Origin: Apoda limacodes
Lineage: Eukaryota > Arthropoda > Insecta > Lepidoptera > Limacodidae
NCBI GenBank assembly: GCA_946406115.1
Contig: OX291547.1
Location: 7,073,001 to 7,137,000 of the forward strand
Direction of reading: 5' to 3'
Length of the DNA: 64,000 nucleotides
Below are positions 1 through 12,164 of the stretch, piece by piece; position 1 is the first letter of the stretch, and each line of letters begins with the position of its first letter. Below the pieces are notes generated by a model. The model saw only the letters and a list, made by a program, of their open reading frames with translations. It was not told the DNA's origin and did no database searches. A program made the position numbers and the translations under genes.

Positions 1-655
1 CATAGGAACGGACATACATACATACAGGTCAAACACATAATGAACGAGGATCAATTCGATGTATATATAGTAAGGTTGTCATTTTAATATTTGGAACATT
101 TTGAAAAAAGGAGCAGGTAGTGTAAAATAACAAAACACAAACCTATTGTTTACACAAAAGTTAGTAGAGATTGGCGCGCGTGTTTCTTTTTTCAATCATC
201 GATCAAAAACCCATGAACGTTTTTTAATTAATTCTACAAGTAATCTCTTTTAACTTGCGCCGTATGATCGTCACGCACGCACCCTGTAATCCCGGCATGT
301 CGAGACAGTCAGTGATGGGATTAATATAGTGAAGTAGCAGCGGCATTATACACTATATTATTCGGTGGTAAATGCGATAACTGTGACTCAAACTTTGCAA
401 AGCTGATCAAATCCATACTATATAATATTATAAAAGCGAAAGCGAGTTTGTCCTTTCGTCACGTTGCGACGGTGTATCTCATTAAGTTAAAATTTCGCAC
501 AGGGTTAGCCAAAGAGATAGAGAATGACATAGGTAAAGTACCTTTTTATCCCGGAAAAATGAATCCCACGAAGTCAAACTATAGCTACAGCTCAATCTTG
601 ATGTACTTAATTTATATAATCAAGGGTTTGACGTAGGTAAAGCACATTCGGCAAA
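1..655. other. AT-rich intergenic DNA, nothing recognised
   Basis: No protein domain, RNA gene or repeat family is recognised here. Short open frames exist but start with non-ATG codons and have a composition expected by chance in AT-rich DNA. Confidence 0.5.
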
Positions 656-659
656 ATTA

Positions 660-866
660 AATTTGGCCGAGTCAGTGATGGCCGAGGATTTTCGATTTCA
701 ATTTGCATCCTGGGTGGCGGAGGTTCGAGCCTGGCAACTCAGCATGCAAATGACTCTTGCACCAATGACTCTTTTTCTTAATGTCTCAAATATATTGATT
801 ATTTACACCATTAGCTTTTCGGTGAAGGAAAACATGAAGAAAACCTGCATACATCAGGAAAAAATG
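660..866 (+). repeat. tRNA-derived SINE
   Basis: A B-box-like motif (GGTTCGAGCC) is followed by CTCAGCATGCA and CACCAATGACTC, then a body containing GGTGAAGGAAAACAT and AACCTGCATACATCAG. From memory this order is the signature of a common lepidopteran SINE with a tRNA-like head. The A-box region (near 664-690) is degenerate. It is directly followed by another dispersed repeat, so it is part of a nested block. Confidence 0.7.
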
Positions 867-1120
867 GGCCAAGTGCGAGTCGGACTCGCGCACGTAGGTT
901 TCCGTACAATAATCTATAAAAACGGCAAAAAAATCACGTTTGTTGTATGAGAGCTCCCTTAAATATTAATTATTATTTTTTTTTAGTATTTCTTATTCTG
1001 TGAAAATTGCTGTGTCTAACTATAACGGTTCATGAGATACAGTCTGGTGACAGACGGACGGACTTACAGCGGAGTCTTAGGAATAAGGTCCCGTTTTTTA
1101 CCCTTTGGGTACAGCCCTAA
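867..1120. repeat. Lepidopteran dispersed repeat (GCGAGTCGGACTCGC / CCGTTTTTTACCC family)
   Basis: The block runs from 'CCAAGTGCGAGTCGGACTCGC', less its last base, through 'CAGACGGACGGAC' to 'CCCGTTTTTTACCCTTTGGG'. This is one of the most frequent dispersed sequences in moth and butterfly genomes. A second, oppositely oriented copy lies at 54540-54790. It is non-coding; the short open frame crossing it is chance. Confidence 0.7.
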
Positions 1121-2340
1121 AAATAAGTGGGGACGTATGAGGCCGATAAGAAAATTTGGCAAAATATAGTTCATACATATGTGAGTTGACAGTTTTAAAA
1201 GCAATGTCTTCATTTTATTGTGCTTTTTTCTTTAAGTTGTTTAAAATTATCAATGTTAAACGCACTTTGTACATTGTATACATTGTACATTGTTGTACAT
1301 TGCTTAAAATACATATTAAAATAAATAAACTTTAAGATTATTCCCGAGCCCTATAGTTAGAGATCGGATTACCCTTCTGTACCGTTAGTCATCAATGGAG
1401 ACACACACTCGGTGTAGGTAGACGTTCGTCTTTAGGCACCTAGGTATTTTGGACAAACTTTATGTTTGTGTCAGCTCATACCGAGACGCAACGCGACGAG
1501 ACTTGGTGTGAGCCGACCCTTACAAACAAGAGAACACACAGACGATAGCAAAATGATCTCCTAAGAATTAAGAGTTCAATAATAGGACATCAACTTTTTT
1601 TTTACAGCTCGACTTTCAACTGAGGTAAAGGCGCCTAGCCTAGATGGTGGCTAAGGGCATCCATCCAAAGACGATAACGGTAGGTAGGTACTAAATATGG
1701 GTTCGACTCATATATTGCGACTCATAAAGCAGCAACGCTTGCTCCGAGGTAAAGTATTGTCTCTCTGCTCTAGTGACTGTAGCAAGTTTTCTGGACGCTC
1801 ATATTCCAAATGATCTCGAAACTGAAGGTCACTGCAGATGTCGATACTCCTAATGCCCTTGCACATGGTAAGGAACATGTCTTTTATTTTTTAAACCACA
1901 GTAAACTGGATTTTTTAGCGGTAAACCAGAAGACTGAAATTTTAATTGGTTTTAATCAAAGCTGATTGATTTCTTCTTTGAGACACTGAACTCTGTCTGT
2001 GCTGTTGACTTTAGACTTATTTTCTGAACTCTGTCTGTGCTGTTGACTTTAGACTTATTACCCAAATTAATTTACGCCCTATATTAAGAGATTTACCATG
2101 TTGTTTTAAGAGAATAAACTTCTTAATGACTTTTCTGTAATCTATTTAAGACTGAGCAGTTTTCGACATAAGGGGAATGGTCAATTTTAATTTATTTTCT
2201 TTGGTAATTTTAAAACTATTTATATTGAAAATAAAAAAAAACCTGAAAGCAAACCCTTTCATTTGTTATGTCACACGGTACAGTTTGCAAAACTTTCTTT
2301 TAATTTTGTAATTTACCCCCAAAAGTGATCCCCATATTCA
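1121..2340. other. Intergenic AT-rich stretch
   Basis: No gene is recognised. It contains a 38-bp unit starting CTGAACTCTGTC repeated twice in tandem (1986-2060). It also holds a weak tRNA-like patch (about 1628-1745, GGTTCGACTC as a possible B box) that could be a decayed SINE head. Confidence 0.5.
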
Positions 2341-2394
2341 AAATTCATTTATTTACGTTACACGTTCGTGTTTGGATCATAGAAACTCATATGT

Positions 2395-2525
2395 GTTCCT
2401 GATTTTAACTTGATCGGTCCAGCAGATTCGGAGCAAATTAAATGTGACCGACGGACAGACAGACCAACGAGTGATCCTATAAGGGTTCTGCAGTTGTTTC
2501 GGTCGGACGTACGGAACCCTAAAAG
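2395..2525 (-). repeat. Fragment of a dispersed repeat ending AGGGTTCCGTACG
   Basis: On the minus strand the block opens with AGGGTTCCGTACGTCCG and contains a run of GTCTGTCTGTCCG-like sequence, typical of lepidopteran non-autonomous repeats. A related end is seen near 56780-56850. No coding content. Confidence 0.5.
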
Positions 2526-3189
2526 TAGAAAAAAAAAAACTAAACTATACTTTACTAAAAACGGAGTAAATATATAGTTGCTCTTAAGTCCCATCGGAGG
2601 AATAAATATAGTAACTCACTTTCAGTATTTATAAATAAAGCCATTTTCAGTATGTCCATGGAACAACAAAGTCCGTATTGTTACCTATAGAATAGTTTGG
2701 TCTTTCACGAAGTTAAAAAATATTTCTACGAAAAATCATTGTTATTAGGACAATAAATCTTTTCACTTCCAACTACAGGCATTGTGACTAAAACTTTGTT
2801 ATCCTCCCTTCGTCTATTGTAAATATATAAAGACAACCTTGATTTATAAAGTGCAAAGAAACTTTTTGTGAACATTTGTTGTAACTTAGGTAGTTACAAG
2901 TTTAATGTTAAGCAGCAAAAATTATTTAGGTGTAGTATATTATTATTGGCTATAGAGATTATATAAATATCTCTATAGCAAATAATTATATTATTCTCTG
3001 GGGCTAAATGTTTGTGTGTGGTGGAGTTGTCGGTATGTATGTACTTTTTAAATTTATTTATTAACATCATCGCATTTGGGGAACACCAAGCAATAATGAA
3101 AAGTGAAAGGGCGTGGATAGTGTAGACCCTAGGCCCTAACTAGTTACGCTAATGCCATAATAATATAGCAAGAAAATGCATAAATAAAA

Positions 3190-3960
3190 ATTTGAGCATT
3201 CCTGGATTATGCCTCGTTCGCGGATGACCAGAACTCGAAACCAATCCATGTGTAGAAAAATGTAGGGCAGGGAGACGTTATTTCTCCGAAATTGTTCACA
3301 ACTGCGTTGGAAGATGTATTTAAGCTTCTTGAGTGGAAAGGATATGGCGTCAACATAAATGGTGAGTACATCAATTACCTTACTTACCTTACCATTATTT
3401 GTGTTCTTTTATATATATTCTTTATTTTTATGTTTTATTTATTGTATTATTGTAGTGCGTGTTCCGTTTTGGTGGTTCGACGCCAATTCAGAAGGCTCCT
3501 ACTGAAAATCAGTTCTGTGGCCCTGGCCACTGTTTTTTATACTGAGTGGGAGTCTTTTTTGAAAATTAGTAGCGCAATGTAGATTTTTTTTATTTTAATG
3601 TTACAATGTATTATTCTATCTAATAGCTGCTATTGTTTTCAAATAAATATTTTTCTTTCTTTCTTTCTTTCTACATTTGCCGGCGACTTAGTGGTCATGG
3701 CAGAATCACTGGAAGACCTAGGCACGATGCTCGGAGACCTCAGCAGAGATTCCCAACAGGTTAGCCTTAAAATGAATATGGATAAAACGAAGATAATGTT
3801 CAATATCCATATCGCGCCTATACCGCGCTATGGTTGGTGTTTCTTTGCGCGATAAAATCCGAAACAATGAAATTCACCGAAGAACTTAAGTTAACGTAAT
3901 AGCGTTAGCGTTAGCGGATTTGGGATGGCGTTATTCTGCTCGGCCAACACCACATGGCAA
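3190..3960 (+). pseudogene. RTE-type non-LTR retrotransposon relic (reverse transcriptase)
   Basis: Conceptual translation gives reverse-transcriptase block 4 (QGDVISPKLF, about 3268-3297) and then 'EDVFKLLEWKGYGVNINGEY'. After a roughly 290-bp interruption the catalytic region follows in degenerate form (FAGDLVVMAES, where the family has FADD) with 'LKMNMDKTKIMFN'. A further patch (SLRDKIRNNEIHRRT, about 3840-3885) belongs much nearer the C-terminus of such proteins, so an internal deletion has joined the two. The second catalytic aspartate position is G, there are frame changes, and the fragment is far shorter than a full ORF. It is a dead copy; the RTE assignment is from recall of characteristic motifs. 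Confidence 0.75.
3382..3671 (+). repeat. Inserted non-autonomous element with a (CTTT)n tail
   Basis: About 290 bp interrupt the RTE relic between the codons before and after the catalytic motif. The insert is AT-rich and ends in AATAAATATTTTTCTTTCTTT, i.e. a polyadenylation-like signal followed by a simple-sequence tail. That is what a SINE or a 5'-truncated LINE 3' end leaves. The exact junctions are uncertain by a few bases. Confidence 0.6.
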
Positions 3961-4190
3961 GGGGTTAAATGTTGGGGTGCATGAGTTTCATTCTCATTTT
4001 ATTTTTTACTTTCAAGCTTAAATTTTGCTTTTAGTAACAGATAATCTATTTTTAATTTTAAATAACTGTATTTTATTTTATTTTACGATTAAGCAAAACA
4101 GACTGAAGAACAATATATATTTAGCCAACAAATAAAAGTGTAAAACTTTTATTTTAATTAGTTTTAGCAACTGAAAGAAGAATTATTCAA
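3961..4190. other. AT-rich spacer with a repeated GCAACTGAAAGAAGAAT motif
   Basis: No gene. The motif GCAACTGAAAGAAGAAT with a following ATCAAAGTTT (4165-4205) recurs twice in the spacer of the large palindrome (about 9000-9110), so a small shared repeat family is present. Confidence 0.5.
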
Positions 4191-4194
4191 TAAA

Positions 4195-4680
4195 TCAAAG
4201 TTTCACTACTGAACAACGGCAAGAAGGATAAGATCCCAAACTCACTTGCGGTATCGAGCCCTTAAGTCTGAGGAGAGACTTGGCCTCCCTGTGTGTGTTC
4301 TACCGCTTGTACAATGGATTGTGTTCTGAGGAATTGTTCGAAATGATGCCCACGGCTACTTTCTACCATCGCACCGCTCGCCATCGACAGGGAATTCATT
4401 CTCACACTTTGGAACCAAAATGGTCGCGAACAGTGCGGTTTCAGAGAAACTTCCTCCCGCGAACCCTTGGGTTGTGGAATGAGCTCCCTGCCAAGGTTTT
4501 CTCTAAGGACTACAGTATGGGGTTCTTCAAAAAAGAAGTTATTAGATTTCTGAAGGGTCGGCAACGCGCGAGTGATGCCCCTGGTGTTGCAAGCGTCCGT
4601 AGGCTACGGTGACCGCTTACCATCAGGCGGACCGTAGGCTTGTTTGCCACCTTAGTGGTATAAAAAAACAAAAAAAAAAA
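4195..4680 (+). pseudogene. 3' end of a CR1/Jockey-like LINE (C-terminus of the RT ORF plus 3' UTR)
   Basis: An open frame from about 4270 to the stop at 4612 reads 'LASLCVFYRLYNGLCSEELF', 'FYHRTARHRQGIHSHTLEP', 'VRFQRNFLPRTLGLWNELPA' and 'FFKKEVIRFLKGRQ'. This is the recognisable C-terminal tail of insect non-LTR reverse transcriptases, just before the ORF2 stop. The 3' UTR motif ACCGCTTACCATCAGG...CTTGTTTGCCACC and an A-rich tail (4662-4680) follow. Everything 5' of this is missing, as expected of a 5'-truncated insertion. The tail abuts the left end of the large palindrome. Other pieces of the same family are at 20287, 58150, 61340 and 61668. Confidence 0.8.
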
Positions 4681-4850
4681 ATCTCAAATCTGTCACGTAC
4701 AAGCGGTTTTTACCTGACCACTACGGAGGGTTATAATTTTAGCAGCCTATGTATGTATGTTAGCATGACCATATGTTCCCGTGTAACTCCTAAACTACTC
4801 ATCATATTTTGACAAATGATTTGGAAGCTTGATATTAGTAGCCCACGTGT

Positions 4851-5246
4851 TAGGCTATGTGACGCAACATTGTTATAGGCTATGTGACGCAACATTGTTA
4901 TAGGCTATGTGACGCTACATTGTTATAGGCTATGTGACGCTACATTGTTATAGGCTATATGACGCTACATTGTTATAGGCTATGTGACGCTACATTGTTA
5001 TAGGCTATGTGATGCAACATTGTTATAGGCTATGTGACGCTACATTTTTATAGGCTATGTGACGCTACATTGTTATAGGCTATGTGACGCTACATTGTTA
5101 TAGGCTATGTGACGCTACATTGTTATAGGCTATGTGACGCAACATTGTTATAGGCTATGTGACGCTACATTGTTATAGGCTATGAGACGCTACATTGTTA
5201 TAGGCTATGTGACGCTACATTGTTATAGGCTATGTGACGCTACATT
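4851..5246 (+). repeat. 25-bp tandem array, about 16 units (left arm)
   Basis: The unit begins TAGGCTATGTGACGC and repeats every 25 bp from 4851, with 15 full copies and a partial sixteenth. Units differ by single substitutions (GACGCTACATT or GACGCAACATT, one GAGACGC, one GATGCAAC). There are no unique spacers between units, so this is a minisatellite and not a CRISPR array. Confidence 0.95.
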
Positions 5247-5994
5247 AAATCCAGTATGGCGCATAAAAAGAGATTGAACAATTCGGAAACAATAGTTCAA
5301 ATGTGTCATATTTGGTATGGAATTCAAGGTCTTGATGAGCACATTTCAAATGCCAAATGTATTAATTAGGTCCTTTAAGATATAAATTAGGTAGTTCAGT
5401 TTTAGTTTTTAAATTTCCGCTTGCATTCAAAACTGTTTGTCGTAGAAATTGTAACATTAATGTATTTTCATCAAAAAGATTGCAGATTTAGGTAATTAAA
5501 GTGATATTTCTTAGTCATAATCCCAAGCCTAAGGATACCTTTGTCTGTGGTTTCCAAGTTCTTGTAAAAAGTTTTTTAATAACTTGAAATCTTTTTTGAA
5601 ACCGTTTGTATAAAAAACTAGAACTCTGTATAACTTTTGAACTATAAAATTTAATAGAAAACTGGCACACTATAGACCTAGATATTTACTACTAGAACAT
5701 TCCTTCAAAATTCGTGGTGTTTGATCTGCGAGTGTCAAAAATAAGTGAGAAATTCGTTTATATGAAGCACGCTATGAGGGAGTCCGAATCGTATTCTCCT
5801 AACGAAACGTGTTTTTTCAGAAATTATGTTGAAAGAAGATAGTATAGCAATAGGTGACGAAATCAGTTAAAAATTAAGATAAGATTGTTTAAGAAAAACT
5901 TTTATCGATAAGGCAGGTAAGTATCTATATGTAAAGAAATTATATATGCTTGAGTGATTTTAATGGGATTTGGTTTTTTTTTACACTTGAGGTT

Positions 5995-6510
5995 CGGTTT
6001 AAGAGTTATGTACCCAGAGGGTGCCAACGTAGCCCCATTACTAAGCCTACGCTGTCTGTCTATCTATCCGACAATTAAAAGGCTCTATCTTTTAGACCGA
6101 AATAGGTAGAAGCCTGAATTTTTCACAGAATATCTGTTATAATGAGGGATTATCTAACAAATAATAAATAGTTAAAATTAAAGGGGGTTCCCTGTAAAAA
6201 CAGTAATACATACAAACTTGCAGTGAACTTTAAAGTCGCTTCTTCTCCACTGCTCAACTAAAATGCATTAAGTTGAGCAGTGGGTAATACCGACGGCTCA
6301 ACTGGTAACTGCTCAACTATTTGTATTATCTAACAAACACATTTGTTTGTTGGAAACGATATTCAAAGTTAAGCAACGTCGGGCTTGGTCAGTTCTTGGA
6401 TGGGTGACCCCTTAGCGGTACACTTTTTTATTTGTGTTTATAAATTACGTAATGGTGGTACGAAAAACTCGGTTGCACGAGTCAAACTCGCATTTGACTG
6501 GTTTTTTCAT
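5995..6510 (+). repeat. Composite dispersed repeat with a 5S-rRNA-derived segment
   Basis: The block opens with a CCCAGAGGGTGCCAACG / CTACGCTGTCTGTC module. After an intervening stretch it contains AAGTTAAGCAACGTCGGG and GGTCAGTTCTTGGATGGG (6366-6409), which match the internal promoter half of animal 5S rRNA. It closes with a CGAGTCAAACTCGCATTTG module. The same order is seen at 53505-54065 and, inverted, in the right palindrome arm at about 12165-12665. A 5S-derived SINE, or a 5S pseudogene captured by a repeat, would explain it. Confidence 0.75.
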
Positions 6511-8934
6511 ATGTTACTTATAAGTAATATAGTAACAAAATAAAACATTTTATATTTGCCATGTGAACGATGTAAAACATTTTCAGGGTTCTGTGCGAAA
6601 AATGTTAAAAGACTTTAGTATTTGTCCACCTGTTCGTATGCCATTGCCACGAATGTCAAAAAACTATAGACTTGAAATTAAAATTGAATCGACTTGCTAT
6701 TTTAGAACTGTCTTGCCAGAATCTTTTTGGTAAAAAATATGATAAGAAATTTTATAGTTATTGGAAATGGCTTCTGTAATGAGGGGTTGAAATCTGTGGG
6801 TAAAGATACTGTACGTCAAGTAGAGTTATTCTACGTAAAATAGAGTCACTGTACGTCAAGTAGGGTGTCATAAATACGAACTTTGTTGCACAGTCCAAAG
6901 CTCTTTCTTCTCTGGTTATATTTTGAAGCTATGTTACGAGAAAACAGGCTTGACTTTGTTATTTTGAATTTTCTTTGAAACGTGCCTCTATATAGAATTC
7001 AAATCCTCAAACAAATATTCTTCACAAATAAATACAATAAACGCAGAGGCGCAAGTACAAGAAAACCGACAATTTCCGTAAGACAATAGCTTTTAATTAC
7101 GAGGTAATCTCCTAGATTGCGGGACGCCTGGTAGATTCCACTTAAGAATAACTCTCGGCTCAAATAATTTATATCGAGTTACCTTTAAGGATTTATCTTT
7201 ACCTATAGTGTTGTATAAATTAGGTTCTTCCCTATTTGAGTTTTAAATAATTACCGAAACTATTTGTGGTAATCGTTTCATCTTTCAAAAAAAACGTTTT
7301 CACTATTTTTAGCTTTACACATATAAACAGCTTCAGTTCTAACTGTTAGACATTTATTCTTCCTCAGCGCCATTCTTGACCAACATAAAAACGCCAACAA
7401 TAAACCTATAAAAAAGAAGAAAATATCAAATATTTACAGTCCAACAGTATCAAATATAGTTTGCACAATCATCTAAGTTATTTATAGGTGTCTTTGTCTA
7501 CAACAAATTAGGTACAAATATTCCTAGGTTAAATGAAATATCTAAATACGCTTGTGGAATGGCAGTTGCGTTGTACTTAAAAACGTTGAATTACGACGAA
7601 ATCGATTTATTAATGAAGTCCCTAGACTGATAAGTACAATAGCAATATTAATATATTCACAATATCATAAACCCATGGGCCAACACACACGCACTAAACT
7701 TTAACACACACACACAAACACACCTAGGTATGTATGTACGTATTTATTTATTTATATTTATACTTTACAAAAATAGATTAAATATTATGGTCTTTATTCT
7801 TAACTACTATAGTCAGGTCAAAATAGACATTTCAAATAACAAAAATTTCGACAGAGCTAAATCTTGGTAGAGACCTTGGGTATACCAATAGAAATAAAGT
7901 GTCGAAAGTCCCCATATGATCGAGGTCAAAATTTGAGGTTTTTTGGTGTTTTTTTCGAAAACGGTAAGTTTTATCATAAAAGTAGCCCAAATAAAAATTA
8001 TAGATTATTGATAGCATCAGGCGTTACTTTGCGGAAATTCATTATTATGATAAAATATTATTACCTTGCAAATCCGCTAAAAAAGGATTTATATATATAT
8101 ATATATAATTAATATCATTAAAATAAATTGTACTTTAATCCATTAATCAACTGTATCTACTACTTTTTTTGTGCAATAAAAAATTTATTGCATTACATTA
8201 TCCACGCATTAACTTCATTGCGGTGTCCAATAGCTGCGACTTAGTAAAAACTCTCGTTTCACACACACCATGCTAGGTGAAATAGAGTTTTGCGAGTGGA
8301 GAGTTGGAGTCTACCTAGTAATGGGTTTTACCAATAAATAAAATAAGACTGAATTGGTTTTTGTTAAATCGATCAAAGAAGAAAATTTTATAAATCTGTT
8401 TTTTGATGAATTTTGTCAGTTGATGGAACTCAGACGGATCTCCTCTTACAGATCCAGAACTGTAATTTTTTTTTTATTAAATATCGTTAATACTATGAGA
8501 AATAGCTAAATTGTACTAAAATCGTAACTTCATAAAATCTCAAGTCATTACTAATAAACAGGGGATTTTTTCGAAGCATAGACGAAACGAAAAAGTGTTG
8601 TAATGATTACAGGCCATAAGGTGTTTCTTTAAAGTGATTTCGAAGCGTACGAAAATTTCTTATTTTATTTTTGGCAATTTTTGAACCTTGCTTTGAATAA
8701 ATTTCTAAAAAGTGTTTTGTCGTTTTACATCTAAACATTTAACATCTAAAATATCTGTTGAAATATATGAGCTTACCTACTCAACACTCATGAATATGAT
8801 AATTAAGGTCCTTCGTAGTCTTACCGCCTCCATCTTGTACAACTAGCACATGTTTCAGTGGCTGTTAAGCCAACAATAACAAGATTAAATGTATTGTAAT
8901 ACGTAATAGCACCCATGTCAAATAGAATTAAGTT

Positions 8935-9396
8935 GTAGTGAATAGAAGTAATTGTTAAATCATACATAATTTTACTTTCAGTAGCTCAAATTTAATCTTT
9001 GATTAGCAACTGAAAGAAGAATGATGCATAATTATACAGTTAATCAAAGTTTAACTTCGAGCTACTGAAAGAAGGATTATTTTATATGCTAATACAATGA
9101 ATCAAAGTTTAATATTGAGCTACTCAGCTTGTATAAGTTCGATGAACTCTTATATTTGACCTATCATCATGAAAGTTGACACATCGAAGTGTTTTTTTCA
9201 TGGAGAAGGTTCTTTTGCTCAATTTTGCTATAACTTGCCACTAGAGGGCGCTACTAACTCACATCGTCTATAGTAGTGTCGGCAGTATTATTTAATTTGA
9301 GTACCTAATCGTATATAGTTTCTTGTTTAATTTTTTTACAATTAGGAAAAGACAAAACCCAAAATTTCAAAATGTTTCTTTTTATGTACCTACCAA
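8935..9396. other. Spacer between the palindrome arms
   Basis: This single-copy centre of 462 bp has no long ORF. It carries small internal repeats: a CAGTAGCTCAAATTTAATC stretch (8981-8999) whose complement recurs near 9045-9067, and GCAACTGAAAGAAGAAT-like motifs. Nothing resembling a transposase or integrase is present. Confidence 0.7.
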
Positions 9397-10305
9397 AACT
9401 TAATTCTATTTGACATGGGTGCTATTACGTATTACAATACATTTAATCTTGTTATTGTTGGCTTAACAGCCACTGAAACATGTGCTAGTTGTACAAGATG
9501 GAGGCGGTAAGACTACGAAGGACCTTAATTATCATATTCATGAGTGTTGAGTAGGTAAGCTCATATATTTCAACAGATATTTTAGATGTTAAATGTTTAG
9601 ATGTAAAATGACAAAACACTTTTTAGAAATTAGCAAGTAATAGCAAGGTTCAAAAATTGCCAAAAATAAAATAAGAAATTTTCGTACGCTTCGAAATCAC
9701 TTCAAAGAAACACTTTATGACCTGTAATCATTACAATCCTTTTTTTTGTTTCGTCTATGCCTCGAAAAAATCCCCTGTTTAGTAGTAATGACTTGAGATT
9801 TTATGAAGTGACGATTTTAGTACAATTTTGCTATTTCTCATAGTATTAACGATATTTAATAAAAAAAAATTACAGTTCTGGATTTGTAAGAGGAGATCCG
9901 TCTGAGTTCCTTCAACTGACGAAATTCAGCGATACCGGATGCTGTATACATCTAAACGCCTTGGGTTCTTCAGCTTTTGACTCTTACTTAAAAATAATTG
10001 CAATTTTCAACAAAAATTAGATTTATAAAATTTTCTTCTTTGATCGATTTAACAAAAACCAATTCAATCTTATTTTATTTATTAAAAACCCATTACTAGG
10101 TAGACTCCATCTCTCCACTCGCAAAACTCCATTTCACCTAGCATGGTGTGCGTGAAACGAGAGTTTTTACTAAGTTGCAGCTATTGGACACCGCAATGAA
10201 GTTAATGCGTGGATAATGAAATGCAATAAATTTTTTATTGCACAAAAAAAGTTGATACAGTTGATTAATGGAATAAAGTACAATTTATTTTAATGATATT
10301 AATTA

Positions 10306-10308
<3 letters not shown>

Positions 10309-10355
<47 letters not shown>
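10309..10355. repeat. (AT)n microsatellite
   Basis: An uninterrupted AT dinucleotide run of about 47 bp. The corresponding place in the left arm (8090-8107) holds a much shorter run, so it expanded or contracted after the arms formed. Confidence 0.95.
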
Positions 10356-10356
<1 letters not shown>

Positions 10357-12164
10357 CAGTGATTAGAGTAGGCCTACCGAAGAAACTACGTTAAAAAAAC
10401 GCCCGAAAGTATACTACCTAACAGGTAGTGTGGAAATTTGTGCATTTTATGAAGAACGTAATTCATTTAACTTTTAGAATTGTGATATCTCGGGAATGGT
10501 ATTCTTAGAAAAAGAAGTATAAGTCCATTTTTGTAGACAATTTTAAGATCTATAATTTTTATGATAAAATAATATGATAAAAATCCTTTTTTAGGGGATT
10601 TGCAAGGTAATAATATTTTTACATAATTATGAATTTCTGCAAAGTAACGCCTGATTCTATCAATAATCTACAATTTTTATTTGGGCTACTCTTATGATAA
10701 AACTTACCGTTTTCGAAAAAACTCCAAAAAACCTCAAATTTTGACCTCGATCAAATGGGGCACTTTCGACACTTTATTTCTATTGGTATACCCAAGGTCT
10801 CTACCCAGATTTAGCTCTGTCGAAATTTTTGTTATTTGAAATGTCTATTTTGACCTGACTATAGTAGTTAAGAATAAGGACCATAATATTTATTCTATTT
10901 TTGTAAAGTATATATATAAATAAATAAATAAATACGTACATACATACCTAGGTGTGTTTGTGTGCGTGTGTTAAAGGTTAGTGCGTGTGTGTTGGCTCAT
11001 GGTTTTATGATATTGCGAATATATTAATATTGCTATTGTACTTATCAGTCTAGGGACTTCATTAATGAATCGCTTTCGTCGTAATCCAACGTTTTTAAGT
11101 ACAACGCAATTGCCATTGCACAAGCGTATTTAGATATTTCATTTTAACCTAGGAATATTTGTACCTAATGTTGTAGACGAAGGGACCTATAAATAACCTA
11201 TAAATGATTCTGCAAACTTTATAAGATACTGTTGGACTGTAAATACTTGATATTTTCTTCTTTTTTATAAGTTTATTGTTGGCGTTTTTATGTTGGTCAA
11301 GAATGGCGCTGAGGAAGAATAAATGTCTAACAGTTAGAACTGAAGCTGTTTATATGTGTAAAGCTAAAAATAGTGAAAACGTTTTTTTTGAAAGATGAAA
11401 CGATTACCACAAATAGTTTCGGTAATTATTTAAAACTCAAATAGGGAAGAACCTAATTTATACAACACTATAGGTAAAGATAAATCCTTAAAGGTAACTC
11501 GATATAAATTATTTGAGCCGAGAGTTATTCTTAAGTGGAATCTACCAGGCGTCCCGCAATCTAGGAGATTACCTCGTAATTAAAAGCTATTGTCTTACGG
11601 AAATTGTCGGTTTTCTTGTACTTGCGCCTCTGCGTTTATTGTATTTATTTGTGAAGAATATTTGTTTGAGGATTTGAATTCTATATAGAGGCACGTTTCA
11701 AAGAAAATTCAAAATAACAAAGTCAAGCCTGTTTTCTCGTAACATAGCTTCAAAATATAACCAGAGAAGAAAGAGCTTTGGACTGTGCAACAAAGTTCGT
11801 ATTTATGACACCCTACTTGACGTACAGTGACTCTATTTTACGTAGAATAACTCTACTTGACGTACAGTATCTTTACCCACAGATTTCAACCCCTCATTAC
11901 AGAAGCCATTTCCAATAACTATAAAATTTCTTATCATATTTTTTACCAAAAAGATTCTGGCAAGACAGTTCTAAAATAGCAAGTCGATTCAATTTTAATT
12001 TCAAGTCTATAGTTTTTTGACATTCGTGGCAATGGCATACGAACAGGTGGACAAATACTAAAGTCTTTTAACATTTTTCGCACAGAACCCTGAAAATGTT
12101 TTACATCGTTCACATGGCAAATATAAAATGTTTTATTTTGTTACTATATTACTTATAAGTAACA

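Larger units (their letters stand above)
4681..8934 (+). repeat. Left arm of a giant palindrome
   Basis: This arm is the reverse complement of 9397-13885. I checked it at the outer end (ATCTCAAATCTGT against its complement at 13873-13885), the 25-bp arrays, the 5S-derived repeat, the CTCTTTCTTCTCTGG region (6899) and the inner end (CACCCATGTCAAATAG). Mismatches look like a few per cent, with scattered indels. The arm has no ORF longer than 82 codons and no recognisable transposase. Confidence 0.85.

Noticed and set aside
4851..5246. CRISPR-like regular repeats
   Set aside because: The 25-bp units follow each other directly without unique spacers and the context is an insect genome; this is a minisatellite.
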